Source: Rubrivivax sp. (GTDB lineage: Bacteria; Pseudomonadota; Gammaproteobacteria; Burkholderiales; Burkholderiaceae_C). Taken from it: a stretch of 64,000 nucleotides of DNA. This document shows positions 36,675-48,378 of this stretch, piece after piece (within the stretch, counting starts at the first letter, position 1; every line of letters begins with the position of its first letter). The stretch covers positions 1-64,000 of the forward strand of contig JAIXRN010000036.1 of NCBI GenBank assembly GCA_027485165.1, written 5' to 3'. The translations under genes and the position numbers were made by a program. The notes beneath the pieces were generated by a model. The model had not been told where the DNA came from. It worked only from the letters and a program-made list of their open reading frames with translations, and did not search any database.

Positions 36675-38469
36675 GCCCGACACCGCGACACACCCCGCCG
36701 CGATGGACGACCGCGAGCGCATCCGCGCAGCCTGGGCCGCCTGCTACCTGGACCCGATGCAGGCCATTGCCCTGGGCCGCACGGTGGCCGACAACGGCGG
36801 CGACCTGGCCGCCGAAGGCTGGCTGCACGTGGCCCTGGGCGAGGTGCGCGTGGGCGACGTCAAGCAGGCGCTGCGGGCGCTGGAACAGGCGCGCCGCCTG
36901 TACGGCCCTGCCGGCGACCGCCGCGGGCTGGCGCTGTGCGACGAGGTCAAGGCCATCCAGCTGCGGCGGCTGGGCGACGGCACGTCTGCCCTGCGCCTGC
37001 TGGCCGACATCGACGCGCGCGGCGACCTGGGCTACACCGACTGCGACCGCTTCCTGGCGCTGAATTCACGCGCCATCACGTACAAGCAGCTGGGCCGGGT
37101 GGACGAAGCGCTGCGGGACTTCTACGGCGCTGTCGAAGCCGCGCAGGCCTGCGGCCTGGAAGGCCCGCGCATCACCGCGCTGACCAACCTGGGCGGCTAT
37201 CACAAGGACCTGTACAACCTGGACGGCGCGCGCAACTACAGCGAAGAAGCCTTGCGTGCCGCGCGTGAAGCGCGGGCGCCGGTGGCCATCGCGGCCGCGG
37301 CCGTGAACCTGATCATCACTTACCACGCCTGCGGCCAGTTCCCGGAATCCCGCGCGATGGCCGGCTACCTGCTGGACTACGAAGGCGAACTGCTGCCCGG
37401 CGCGCTGCAGCGCCACCACCTGCCACTGGCGCTGGCGCACCTGGGGGTGGGCGAACTCGACACCGCGCAGCAGTACCTGGACCGCGCAGTCGGCGCTGCC
37501 GCTGCCGATGGCGACCACCCCGGCATGTGGGCCTGGCTGCAGGCGCGCTGCCTGCTGGCCCGCGGCGGCGCCGCGCGCGCGCGCCAGGTGGCAGAACACG
37601 CCCTGCAGGAACGCGCCGCGCAGCCGCGCGCCGACGGGCACTACGAACACATGCAGCTGCTGAACGTCTGTGCCGACGCCTGCGAAGCCCTGGGCGACAC
37701 CACCGCAGCCCTGGCACGCGTCCGGCAGGCCCACGGCATCTACGAAGAACTGGTGGGCCGCAGCGCCCGTGCCCGCTACACCGCGCTGCAGGCCAGCCAT
37801 GAACTGGCGCAGGCCCAACGCGAACGCGACATCGCGCGCGATTCGCACCGCAGCGTGGAACACGACCGCCGCCGCCTGGTGCAGCTGAACCAGGCCCTGC
37901 AGGCCCAGGTGCAGGAAACCGAGATGCTGCACCTGCGGCTGCGCGAACAGGCGTTGCGCGACCCGCTGACCGGCCTGCACAACCGGCGCTACCTGTTCGA
38001 GATGGCGCCGGGCCTGCTGGACCTGGCGCGCCGCCAGGCCGCGCCGCTGTGCGTGGTGCTGATCGACCTGGACCACTTCAAGCTGCTGAACGACACCTAC
38101 GGCCACCATGCCGGCGACGCCGTGCTGCAGCGATTCGCCAGCCTGCTGGCGCAGATGCTGCGCCGCAGTGACGTGGTCTGCCGCCATGGCGGCGAGGAAT
38201 TCGTGGCCGTGATGCCCGACATCGACGCCGACGGGGCGCAGACGATGCTCACAAGGCTGCTGCAGGCCTATCAGTCGCAGCAGCAGGACGTGGGCCGCCG
38301 CAAGCTGCCCAGCTGTAGCTTTTCTGCCGGCATCGCCCTGTTCCCCACCCACGGCAGCAGCCTGGAGCAGCTGCTGTCGCGTGCCGACCGGGCGCTCTAC
38401 AGCGCCAAGGCGAGAGGCCGCGCCCGCATAGAAAAGATGCCCATGACCGATTTCGGAACCTTGAACTGA
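36667..38469 (+). CDS. TPR-repeat diguanylate cyclase (GGDEF)
   Basis: A 600-residue cytosolic protein. TPR-like helical repeats span about residues 20-365, a coiled coil about 375-430, and a GGDEF domain about 435-595. The active site reads GGEEF (508-512), and an intact inhibitory I-site RRSD lies at 499-502, exactly five residues before, so it should make c-di-GMP and be feedback-inhibited. No EAL domain or membrane segment is present; TPRs probably bind a protein partner that sets activity. The likely start is GTG 36667, overlapping the ComFB-like stop; ATG 36703 is an alternative. Confidence 0.93.
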   Translation: MAEPDTATHPAAMDDRERIRAAWAACYLDPMQAIALGRTVADNGGDLAAEGWLHVALGEVRVGDVKQALRALEQARRLYGPAGDRRGLALCDEVKAIQLRRLGDGTSALRLLADIDARGDLGYTDCDRFLALNSRAITYKQLGRVDEALRDFYGAVEAAQACGLEGPRITALTNLGGYHKDLYNLDGARNYSEEALRAAREARAPVAIAAAAVNLIITYHACGQFPESRAMAGYLLDYEGELLPGALQRHHLPLALAHLGVGELDTAQQYLDRAVGAAAADGDHPGMWAWLQARCLLARGGAARARQVAEHALQERAAQPRADGHYEHMQLLNVCADACEALGDTTAALARVRQAHGIYEELVGRSARARYTALQASHELAQAQRERDIARDSHRSVEHDRRRLVQLNQALQAQVQETEMLHLRLREQALRDPLTGLHNRRYLFEMAPGLLDLARRQAAPLCVVLIDLDHFKLLNDTYGHHAGDAVLQRFASLLAQMLRRSDVVCRHGGEEFVAVMPDIDADGAQTMLTRLLQAYQSQQQDVGRRKLPSCSFSAGIALFPTHGSSLEQLLSRADRALYSAKARGRARIEKMPMTDFGTLN

Positions 38470-38494
38470 GTGGGCCAGGTCCCTCGTCCAGGGC

Positions 38495-40108
38495 TTACTT
38501 GCCGCTCCTTGCAGGGCGGGTAAGGACGGTGGGAAAGCTCACCGGCAGCGTGTTCGGGAAATCGCGGCTGAAGTGCAGGCCGCGGCTTTCGTGGCGGCGC
38601 AGAGCGCTGCGCACGATGAGTTCGGCGCAGACCACCAGGTTGCGCAGTTCCAGCAGGTCGCGGTTGACGCGGAAGTTGCGGTAGTAATCGTCGATCTCGT
38701 CGCGCAGCAGCTTGATGCGGTGCAGCGCGCGTTCCAGCCGCTTGGTGGTGCGCACGATGCCGACGTAGTTCCACATCAGAAGCCGCAGTTCGTCCCAGTT
38801 GTGGCTGATCACCACCTGCTCGTCGGCGTCTTCCACCTGGCTTTCGTCCCAGGCCGGCAAGCGCGGCAGCGCGTCGGGCACGGCGCGCAGGATCTGTTCG
38901 GCACAGGTGCGGCCCAGCACCACGCACTCCAGCAGCGAATTGCTGGCCAGGCGGTTGGCGCCGTGCAGGCCGGTGTAGGTGGTCTCGCCTACGGCATACA
39001 GGCCTGGCAGGTCGGTGCGCCCGTCCAGGTCGGTCACCACGCCGCCGCAGGTGTAGTGCGCTGCCGGCACCACCGGGATGGGCTGGCGCGCGATGTCGAT
39101 GCCCAGCGCCAGGCAGCGCGCGTGGATGGTGGGGAAGTGTTCCTTCAGGAAGCTTTCGCCCAGGTGCCGTGCGTCTAGCCAGACATGGTCGGCACCGTGC
39201 TTCTTCATTTCGAAGTCGATGGCGCGGGCCACGATGTCGCGCGGCGCCAGTTCCAGCCGTTCGTCGTGTTCGGCCATGAAGCGCGTGCCGTCCAGCAGCG
39301 TCAGGTGCGCGCCTTCGCCGCGCAGCGCCTCGGTGATCAGGAAGCTGCGTTCCTGCGGGTGGTACAGGCAGGTCGGGTGGAACTGGATGAATTCCATGTT
39401 GCTCACCCGGCAGCCCGCGCGCCAGGCCATGGCGATGCCGTCGCCCGTGGCGGTGTCGGGGTTGCTGGTGTAGCGGTAGACCTTGCCCACGCCGCCGGTG
39501 GCCAGCACCACGGCGCTGGCCGGCAGCGTTTCGACGCGGCGGGCGTCCATGTCCAGCGCGTAGACGCCGTAGCAGCGCGGCGGTTCGCTGCGCTTCAGGT
39601 GGCGCGACGTCACCAGGTCCACCGCCATCCAGCGTTCATGCAGGGTGATGTTGGGATGCGCGCGTGCGCGCTGCAGCAGCGCGTCGTGGATGGCCTTGCC
39701 CGTGGCGTCGGCGGCGTGGGCGATGCGACGCACGGCGTGGCCGCCTTCGCGTGTGAGGTGCAGGCCCAGCGGGCCGTCGGGGTCGGGCGAGAAAGGCACG
39801 CCGGCGTCGACCAGCCACTGGATGGCCGCGGCGCTGTTTTCAGCAATGAAACGTGCGGTGTGCTCGTCCACCAGCCCGGCGCCGGCGTCTTGCGTGTCGC
39901 GCACATGGCTGTCGATGCTGTCGTCGGTGCCCAGCACGCCCACGATGCCGCCCTGTGCCCAGGCGGTGGCGCTTTCGCCCAGCGAACGCTTGGCCAGCAC
40001 CACCACCGGCAGCGTGTCGGCCAGGTGCAGCGCCACTGCCAGGCCGCCCAGGCCGGCACCGATGACGACCACCGGCGCGGCCGGTTTCGAGGAAGTTGTC
40101 TCGCGCAT
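38495..40108 (-). CDS. nadB: L-aspartate oxidase
   Basis: A 537-residue flavoenzyme that makes iminoaspartate for NadA. The FAD motif is [19 protein letters not shown] near the N-terminus; family blocks include [16 protein letters not shown], the HPTCLY active-site segment and [11 protein letters not shown]. The ATG at 40108 is chosen over an earlier in-frame ATG with no likeness. TAGAAT at 40166-40171 (minus strand) could be its -10. It converges on the TPR-GGDEF gene, so nadA and nadB bracket the c-di-GMP pair. Confidence 0.97.
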   Translation of the reverse strand: MRETTSSKPAAPVVVIGAGLGGLAVALHLADTLPVVVLAKRSLGESATAWAQGGIVGVLGTDDSIDSHVRDTQDAGAGLVDEHTARFIAENSAAAIQWLVDAGVPFSPDPDGPLGLHLTREGGHAVRRIAHAADATGKAIHDALLQRARAHPNITLHERWMAVDLVTSRHLKRSEPPRCYGVYALDMDARRVETLPASAVVLATGGVGKVYRYTSNPDTATGDGIAMAWRAGCRVSNMEFIQFHPTCLYHPQERSFLITEALRGEGAHLTLLDGTRFMAEHDERLELAPRDIVARAIDFEMKKHGADHVWLDARHLGESFLKEHFPTIHARCLALGIDIARQPIPVVPAAHYTCGGVVTDLDGRTDLPGLYAVGETTYTGLHGANRLASNSLLECVVLGRTCAEQILRAVPDALPRLPAWDESQVEDADEQVVISHNWDELRLLMWNYVGIVRTTKRLERALHRIKLLRDEIDDYYRNFRVNRDLLELRNLVVCAELIVRSALRRHESRGLHFSRDFPNTLPVSFPTVLTRPARSGK

Positions 40109-40251
40109 CGGGGTTTTGTGGGCCTGGGGCGGCTGCCCGGCCCCAGGGTTGGGCACAGCCGGCCGATTCTACGGACGCGGGTGCCGACCACCCGTGGGCA
40201 TGGCCATGCCGCCGACCTATGATGACCCTCAGACAGAAAGTCACCCACCCC

Positions 40252-41715
40252 ATGAACCGCCCGCGCGACCCCCACGTACCGGCTTCGGCCTGGGCCGACA
40301 CCCAGCGCGTGGTGCCGAAGGCCGACCTGGCCGCGCCGGCCACGCAGATCGTCGGCGACCGCGAGGCCTACCTGGGCCAGGGCGACGTGGGCCGGCGCAT
40401 CGCCGAAGACCAGGTCGAACTGTTCATCACGGGCGACGTGGCCGGTGCGCTGCAACGCGAATTCCAGCGCCTGGAGACCGCGCACATCGCCCTGCACGAC
40501 ATCGGCAGCAGCGGGTCGCTGCGCCTCTTGGGCAGCCTGGCTGGCGCCGCGGGGGCCAAGGTCCAGCGCCTGTCGGTGCGCCGACAGGGGCATGGGCTGG
40601 CGCTGGCGGTGCTGCAGTTCGTCGAAGTGCAGGCCGCCGATGGCAGCCTGGTGCGCGCCTATTCCACCGACATCAGCGCCGACGCGGCGGCGCGCCAGCA
40701 GATGGCGCGCGTGCTGCTGGCCCACAGCCGCCTGGGCGTGCTGCTGGCCGGCGACCTGCCCCTGCACGCCATCAGCACCGCCCTGCACCCGCTGCACGAA
40801 CAGATGGCACGCGGCCTGTGGCCCAACCGCGAACTGCTGCTGGTGCCGCTGGCCGGCAACGCCACGCTGGCCACGCAAGGCGCGCAGCTGGCGGCAGACA
40901 CCCCCGTGACCGTGCAGGTGGCACCGCGCGCAGCCAAGCCGCGGCAGGTCTGGGCCTACATCGCCGGCACCTGGAACCGCGTGCATGGCGCCCCCGGCGT
41001 GGGCCGCGGCCTGCCCACCGAGATCGGCCAGGCTGTGCCCCAGCCCAGCGTGCCCGACGCCGAAGCCCAGACCTGCCCCTTGGGCCTGGACCCGCTGGCC
41101 CCTGCGCCATTTCCGCCCCTGCCCGACCCGGTACAGCCCAGCCCGCTGGCAACGGGCGCCGCCACCGACCGTGGGCGCCCCAAAGGCCAGGGCCAGGCTG
41201 GCCTGCTGCAGCCTTCACAGCCCGCCGGCGGCCAGGTTGCGGCGCGTTTCACGCCCGCATCAGACCTGCCTTCAGGCTTTGCCGCGCCCCAGCCAGCCGC
41301 CCGCGCCACCGCCGCACCGGCGGCCAGCGCGCAGCCGCCGATGGCCATGCCGGTACCCGGGGGCACGCGCTGGCAGGACTACGCCGACCGCTGCCTGGGT
41401 GTGAAAGGCGTGCAAAGCGTCTGTGTCTTCGACACCCACAGCCTGCAGCCCCTGGCCCACGCCGGCGGCATGCCCAGCGGCGAACGCCTGGCCCAGCAAG
41501 GTGCGCTGCTGCTGGCCGAGATGGTGGACGTGGCGCGCGCGCTCGGCTTCGGCGCCACGCGGCCCGACGCCGCCATCACGGTGGGCGCGCACCACCTGCT
41601 GCTGCAGCATGTGCCTGGCCATCCGGGCATCGCCCTGCACCTGGTAGTGCTGGCTTCGGCCACCCACCTGACGGTGGCGCGGGTGCAGCTGGAACGCGTG
41701 GAACCGCCCCGCTGA
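40252..41715 (+). CDS. protein of unknown function with a Roadblock/LC7-like C-terminal domain
   Basis: A 487-residue soluble protein. Residues 1-240 form a folded-looking domain with no recognised family, containing LHDIGSSGSLRLLGSLAGAAG and YIAGTWNRVHGAP. A Pro/Ala-rich linker (about 250-380) leads to a C-terminal domain of about 100 residues (QSVCVFDTHSLQPLAHAGG onward) resembling the Roadblock/LC7 fold, usually a dimerisation module near small GTPases or signalling proteins. The Roadblock assignment is by eye. TATGAT at 40218-40223 is a possible -10, so ATG 40252 is preferred to the ATGs at 40219/40222. Confidence 0.6.
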   Translation: MNRPRDPHVPASAWADTQRVVPKADLAAPATQIVGDREAYLGQGDVGRRIAEDQVELFITGDVAGALQREFQRLETAHIALHDIGSSGSLRLLGSLAGAAGAKVQRLSVRRQGHGLALAVLQFVEVQAADGSLVRAYSTDISADAAARQQMARVLLAHSRLGVLLAGDLPLHAISTALHPLHEQMARGLWPNRELLLVPLAGNATLATQGAQLAADTPVTVQVAPRAAKPRQVWAYIAGTWNRVHGAPGVGRGLPTEIGQAVPQPSVPDAEAQTCPLGLDPLAPAPFPPLPDPVQPSPLATGAATDRGRPKGQGQAGLLQPSQPAGGQVAARFTPASDLPSGFAAPQPAARATAAPAASAQPPMAMPVPGGTRWQDYADRCLGVKGVQSVCVFDTHSLQPLAHAGGMPSGERLAQQGALLLAEMVDVARALGFGATRPDAAITVGAHHLLLQHVPGHPGIALHLVVLASATHLTVARVQLERVEPPR

Positions 41716-42122
41716 CGTTTCGCGGTACCAGCCTGCCGCCCGCCGCCACTGGCCGCGAAGAAACTGCTGATGGATATTCAGGCGGCCACTTCCAGAGATA
41801 CTGAAAATCCGGCAGAACCGCCCGTGTTCGGTGGTTATCGGCTGGACCTGAGACTACTTGAGCCCAATCTTTTCAGAGATCACCAAGGCCGTGAAATGTT
41901 GCCGTCAGGTCATCCTAAGTCATTGATTGGAAGGACTTTGATGATTGCAGACGCCAGCGGAATGTCGAACAAGCCGCCTTTTCGCGCTCTTTTGTGAAGA
42001 ATGTCTTGTCCTGCAATCCCGCATTCAGGTGGCCATATACCGTCGCAGCCACACCCCATTAACATTCGGGCACATCCCGCTGCTGCGGGGCTTTACTTCA
42101 GCCGCCCCGAAAGACCTACCCC
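41716..42122. other. 407-bp low-GC gap between core genes
   Basis: About 50% GC by eye against roughly 70% around it. It contains a short frame resembling part of a winged-helix domain (listed separately) and probably the promoter of the subtilase gene. No terminator, tRNA or terminal repeat of a mobile element is visible. Confidence 0.7.
41770..41997 (+). pseudogene. possible remnant of a winged-helix (OmpR/CadC-type) regulator
   Basis: A 75-codon frame with PVFGGYRLDLRLLEPNLFRD and GREMLPSGHPKSLIGRTL. These resemble the first strands and helix of an OmpR/CadC-type DNA-binding domain (GYRLD...L..dG..v.L.pKs), but the frame stops where the recognition helix should follow. Base composition is unlike its neighbours. 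It could be a decayed, horizontally acquired regulator, or chance. Low certainty. Confidence 0.3.
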
Positions 42123-44465
42123 ATGAGTACCGTGTCCCGCTTCATGCTGCGCCGCGCCCTGCCCAGCCTGTTGTCCCTGTCGCTCGCGCTATCCGGCACC
42201 GCCTACGGCCAGGCTACCGCGCCGGACCGCAGCACCGGCACGGTGGCTTCGGCCACGTGGTCGGCCAGCCAGCCGGCCGCCCCGAGCAAGGGGAAGAAAG
42301 CGGGTCACCGCAACCGCATCTCGCCCGACCTGCTGGAAGAACTGGAAGCGTCTTCGGCCACCGAAGGCGGCCAGGGCAAGGCCCGCAAGCGGGCAAAGAA
42401 GGCAGGCCGCTGGGCTAAGGAGGTGCGCGGCGCGCGGATGGTGCAGGTGCTGGTGCTGAGCGACGCCGACGACAGCCAGATGAGCGATCTGCGCCGCGAC
42501 ATCGAACGCCTGGGCGGCACCGTTCAGGTGGTGCACCCGGCCTTCAAGATGCTGACCGTGGCGCTGCCGACACGCGCCGTCAAGCGCGTTGCCAGGCTGG
42601 ACGATGTCGTCAGCATCGCCCCCAACCGCGACACCTACAGCACGGCCAGCACGCTGGAAGCCATCACTGGCGCGCAGCACAACAACGTGCGCAAGTACAC
42701 CAGCACCACGGCCTACACGGGGTTTGACGGCACGGGCGTGGGCATCGCCATCCTCGACTCCGGCATCATGAAGGCGCACCGCAACTTCCGGAACGCGGCC
42801 GGCACGAGCAGCCGCGTGCTGAAGAGCGTGTCGATGCTCAAGGCCACCGCCACCGACTGGAGCGACAGCACCGGGGCGAGCGGCACTTCCCTTCGCCCTG
42901 GCAGCGCCGAACTGACGGCCTACAACAACGCAATCGCTGCCGACAACGACCTGAACCAAGACCCCTACGGCCACGGCACACACGTCGCTTCGGTGGCAGC
43001 CGGCCGCGGCTTCTACCAGTCGCCCGACAGCACCGGTGTGGCACCTGGCGCCAACCTGTACAACGTGCGTGTGCTTGGCGACGACGGCAAGGGCACCATC
43101 AGCGACGCGCTGGAAGGCATGAACTGGGTGATGTACAACGCCCGCAGCTTGAACATCCGGGTGGTGAACCTGAGCCTGGCAGCCGATTCCACCGACCCCT
43201 GGGACTACGACCCGCTGTGCCACGCCGTGCGGGCGGCCACGGCCATGGGCATCACCGTGGTGGTGGCGGCGGGCAACTACGGCCTGAACAGTTCGCTCAA
43301 GCAGGTCTACGGGTCGGTGGCGGCACCGGGCAACGACCCCACCGTCATCACCGTCGGGGCCGTGAACTACAAGAACAGCACGGCGCGAAGCGACGACACA
43401 GTGACGAAGTTCAGCGGCCGCGGGCCCACCCGCGCCGCCTTGGACATGGGCACCTGGAAGTGGTACGACAACGTCGTCAAGCCCGACCTGGTGGCCCCTG
43501 GCAACCTGGTGGTGGGGGCCAACTCCACTGCGGCTTCCAGCACCAACCCCACAGCCAACTTCCTGACGCGCAACTACCCGCTGTTGGCCAGCGCCGCGCA
43601 AGGTCCCAACACCTATGCGCAGCGGCTGATCATGCTCAGCGGCACCTCGGTGGCTGCCCCGGCCGTGGCCGGTGCCGCAGCCGTGCTGCTGCAGGCCAAC
43701 CCCGGCCTGACCCCGCCGCTGGTGAAGGCCATCCTGCAGTACACCGCGCAGCCACTGGCCGGCCACAGCCTGGTCGAACAGGGCGCCGGGCAGCTGAACT
43801 TGGAAGGTGCTGTGCGCCTGGCGCAAAGCCTGCGCACCGACATCGCTTCGGCCATCAACGCGGGCACGATGGTGTCGGGCGTAACGTCCCTGCTGGCTGC
43901 CGGCAAGACCCTGCCGACCGCGCGCACGTCGACCGTGGGCGGCACCACTTTCAACTGGTCGCGGTTTGCCCTGGTGGGCGGCCACCACATCGCCACCGGC
44001 GACAAGCTGTTCACGCACTACCAGCCGATCTGGGACCCGCGGCTGGGCTGGGCGTCTGACTTTGCGGTCATGACCCAGCCCGTTTATTGGAACGGGGTGG
44101 GCATCGCCCCCGGTGTATTTCCGCAAAACGTCGTGATGACCTATGTGGTCACGACCAACCTGTTGAGCCCAGGTGTGACCTTGGCCACCGGGCTGCTGGG
44201 CAGTTCGTCCTTCATCGGCAAGACCGGTGTCTTCACGCCCACCAACACCCTGGCCACCTGGGTGCTGAACGGCAGCGGCCAACTGCTACCCAGCGGCCTG
44301 GTGATGAGCGAAGGCCTGGTCATGAGCGAAGGCCTGGTGATGAGTGAAGGCCTGGTGATGAGCGAAGGTCTGGTCATGAGCGAAGGCCTGGTGATGAGCG
44401 AGGGCCTGGTGATGAGCGAAAACGCGATCGCCGCGGAATCACGCACCACGTTGTTGGGCGAGTAA
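42123..44465 (+). CDS. secreted S8 (subtilisin-family) serine peptidase with C-terminal GLVMSE repeats
   Basis: A 780-residue exported protease. Signal peptide about residues 1-30, basic linker, an I9-type propeptide (about 105-170), then the catalytic domain with Asp212 (AILDSG), His284 (GHGTHVAS), oxyanion Asn385 (AAGN) and Ser509 (SGTSVAAP). After a beta-rich region (about 580-720) come seven uninterrupted GLVMSE hexapeptides (725-766) and the tail NAIAAESRTTLLGE. The gene follows a low-GC gap and ends at a strong bidirectional terminator. The repeat may be a surface or sorting element; its role is unknown. Confidence 0.93.
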   Translation: MSTVSRFMLRRALPSLLSLSLALSGTAYGQATAPDRSTGTVASATWSASQPAAPSKGKKAGHRNRISPDLLEELEASSATEGGQGKARKRAKKAGRWAKEVRGARMVQVLVLSDADDSQMSDLRRDIERLGGTVQVVHPAFKMLTVALPTRAVKRVARLDDVVSIAPNRDTYSTASTLEAITGAQHNNVRKYTSTTAYTGFDGTGVGIAILDSGIMKAHRNFRNAAGTSSRVLKSVSMLKATATDWSDSTGASGTSLRPGSAELTAYNNAIAADNDLNQDPYGHGTHVASVAAGRGFYQSPDSTGVAPGANLYNVRVLGDDGKGTISDALEGMNWVMYNARSLNIRVVNLSLAADSTDPWDYDPLCHAVRAATAMGITVVVAAGNYGLNSSLKQVYGSVAAPGNDPTVITVGAVNYKNSTARSDDTVTKFSGRGPTRAALDMGTWKWYDNVVKPDLVAPGNLVVGANSTAASSTNPTANFLTRNYPLLASAAQGPNTYAQRLIMLSGTSVAAPAVAGAAAVLLQANPGLTPPLVKAILQYTAQPLAGHSLVEQGAGQLNLEGAVRLAQSLRTDIASAINAGTMVSGVTSLLAAGKTLPTARTSTVGGTTFNWSRFALVGGHHIATGDKLFTHYQPIWDPRLGWASDFAVMTQPVYWNGVGIAPGVFPQNVVMTYVVTTNLLSPGVTLATGLLGSSSFIGKTGVFTPTNTLATWVLNGSGQLLPSGLVMSEGLVMSEGLVMSEGLVMSEGLVMSEGLVMSEGLVMSENAIAAESRTTLLGE
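44295..44420 (+). repeat. seven 18-bp tandem repeats encoding GLVMSE
   Basis: Seven contiguous 18-bp units (GGCCTGGTGATGAGCGAA with one- or two-base synonymous changes) lie inside the subtilase gene. All base differences are silent, so the peptide is selected. Units can slip by 18 bp without a frameshift. Confidence 0.95.
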
Positions 44466-44483
44466 GGCACCCTGCCCCGGCAG

Positions 44484-44517
44484 AAAGCCCGGCCCTGCAT
44501 GCGCAGGGCCGGGCTTT
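44484..44517. terminator. bidirectional terminator between the subtilase gene and clpB
   Basis: Perfect 15-bp stem AAAGCCCGGCCCTGC / GCAGGGCCGGGCTTT with a 4-nt loop, and short T runs on both sides. It separates the convergent genes. Confidence 0.88.
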
Positions 44518-44569
44518 TGACTTTCAGGGGCCCGGCCTGGGCGCCTGGGGGTGCGTCAACCCAGGCCCT

Positions 44570-47173
<2,604 letters not shown>

Positions 47174-47198
47174 GGTGTTTCCTCCGGGATTGCAACCC

Positions 47199-47226
47199 AC
47201 ATGAGGATGCTGCCTGCGGAATCAAG
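47199..47226 (-). promoter_or_regulatory. sigma32-type promoter of clpB
   Basis: CTTGATT (47226-47220) and CTCATGT (47205-47199) on the minus strand are spaced by 14 nt, close to the consensus CTTGAAA-N11-15-CCCATNT. Transcription would start about 18 nt before the clpB ATG, leaving room for the GGAGG. Confidence 0.55.
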
Positions 47227-47341
47227 CCTGGTGCGGTGCGGCAGCGCACAGCCGCCTGCGCCAATGCACAGGGCTTGCGCCAGATCAAACCGCCGCCCCG
47301 CCCGTCGGCAGGCCGGCCGGCTGCGCAGTTCCTGCCGGAGC

Positions 47342-47863
47342 CTAAAGCTTGTCGCCCAGCCCGTGGTAGTGCCCGGCCTGGTACACCAGCGGCAGCCGGT
47401 CGGCCTGCGCCAGGGCCAGCACATGGCCGATGAACAGCACGTGGTCGCCGGCGTCCTGACGGGTGGCGACTTCGCATTCGAACACCGCTGCGCAGCCGCC
47501 CAGCACCGGGGCGCCGCCCTCGCCAGGCAGCCAGTCGCCTTCGTCGAACTTGTCGTCGCGCCGCGACGCAAAGCGCCGCGACAGGCCCAGCTGTTCTTCC
47601 GCCAGCACGTTGACGACGAAGTGCCCGGCGCGTTCAAAGGCCGGCAGCTGCGCGCTCTGGCGGCGCAGACTCCACAGCACCAGGGGCGGCTCCAGCGACA
47701 GGGCGTTGAAGGAATTGGCGGTCAGGCCCACACGGCCGGCCTGAGGGTCCAGGCAGGTGATGATGGTCACGCCCGTGGCAAAACGCCCCAGGGCTTCGCG
47801 CAGACGCTGCGGGCTGACCAGGGCCTCGCTGGTGCCTTCAGGCGGCACCACGGGCGCCGTCAT
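47342..47863 (-). CDS. flavin reductase-family protein
   Basis: A 173-residue FMN-binding split-barrel protein of the flavin reductase-like group. Family blocks are FATGVTIITC, GLTANSFNALSLEPPLVLWS, and FECEVATRQDAGDHVLFIG with GHYHGLG at the end. Such proteins supply reduced flavin to monooxygenases or reduce flavin on their own. It overlaps moaE by 4 bp as the last gene of the operon that begins with alaA, so it is likely cotranscribed. No monooxygenase partner is adjacent. Confidence 0.88.
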   Translation of the reverse strand: MTAPVVPPEGTSEALVSPQRLREALGRFATGVTIITCLDPQAGRVGLTANSFNALSLEPPLVLWSLRRQSAQLPAFERAGHFVVNVLAEEQLGLSRRFASRRDDKFDEGDWLPGEGGAPVLGGCAAVFECEVATRQDAGDHVLFIGHVLALAQADRLPLVYQAGHYHGLGDKL

Positions 47864-48351
47864 GCTGGCTTGCCCGCGTTGCCGGCCTGCACGCCCCAGC
47901 GGCGCAGGGCAGCGTCGTCGGCCTCGCGGGCGTCCACCCAGCGGCTGCCGGCGGGCGTGGTTTCCTTCTTCCAGAAAGGGGCCTGGGTCTTCAGATAGTC
48001 CATCAGGAATTCGCAGGCTTCGAAGGCCTGGCCGCGGTGCGCCGAGGCCACTGCCACCAGCACGATCTGGTCGCCCAGCCGCAGCGGGCCGACGCGGTGC
48101 ACCACGCGCGCGGCGCGGATGTCGAAACGCTGCCGGGCTTCGTCGATCATGGTTTCGATGGCGCGTTCAGTCATGCCGGGATAGTGCTCCAGTTCCATGG
48201 CGTCGACGGCGCTGCCGTCGCTGTTGTCGCGCACGGTGCCCACAAAGCTGGCGATGGCGCCCACGCCGCCGTCAGCGGCACGCAGTGCCGCGACTTCTGA
48301 CGACAGGTCGAAGTCTTCGGTCTGGATGCTCACGCGGGCGGGGCTGTTCAT
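47860..48351 (-). CDS. moaE: molybdopterin synthase catalytic subunit
   Basis: A 163-residue MoaE, the large subunit that adds two sulfurs to cyclic pyranopterin. Conserved blocks: FVGTVRD, LEHYPGM, RVGPLRLGDQIVLVAVASAHR and the substrate-binding Lys residues in YLKTQAPFWKKE. It lies 27 bp after moaD, its small-subunit partner. Confidence 0.96.
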   Translation of the reverse strand: MNSPARVSIQTEDFDLSSEVAALRAADGGVGAIASFVGTVRDNSDGSAVDAMELEHYPGMTERAIETMIDEARQRFDIRAARVVHRVGPLRLGDQIVLVAVASAHRGQAFEACEFLMDYLKTQAPFWKKETTPAGSRWVDAREADDAALRRWGVQAGNAGKPA

Positions 48352-48378
48352 GGGCGGTGACGGGACGGGCGCGGCCCA

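Noticed and set aside
41945..42418. 157-codon frame overlapping the low-GC gap and the subtilase start
   Set aside because: It shares no features with known proteins and reads out of frame through the protease signal peptide.
42189..44282. 697-codon minus-strand frame opposite the subtilase gene
   Set aside because: No family features. The plus-strand protease has all catalytic motifs and a signal peptide.
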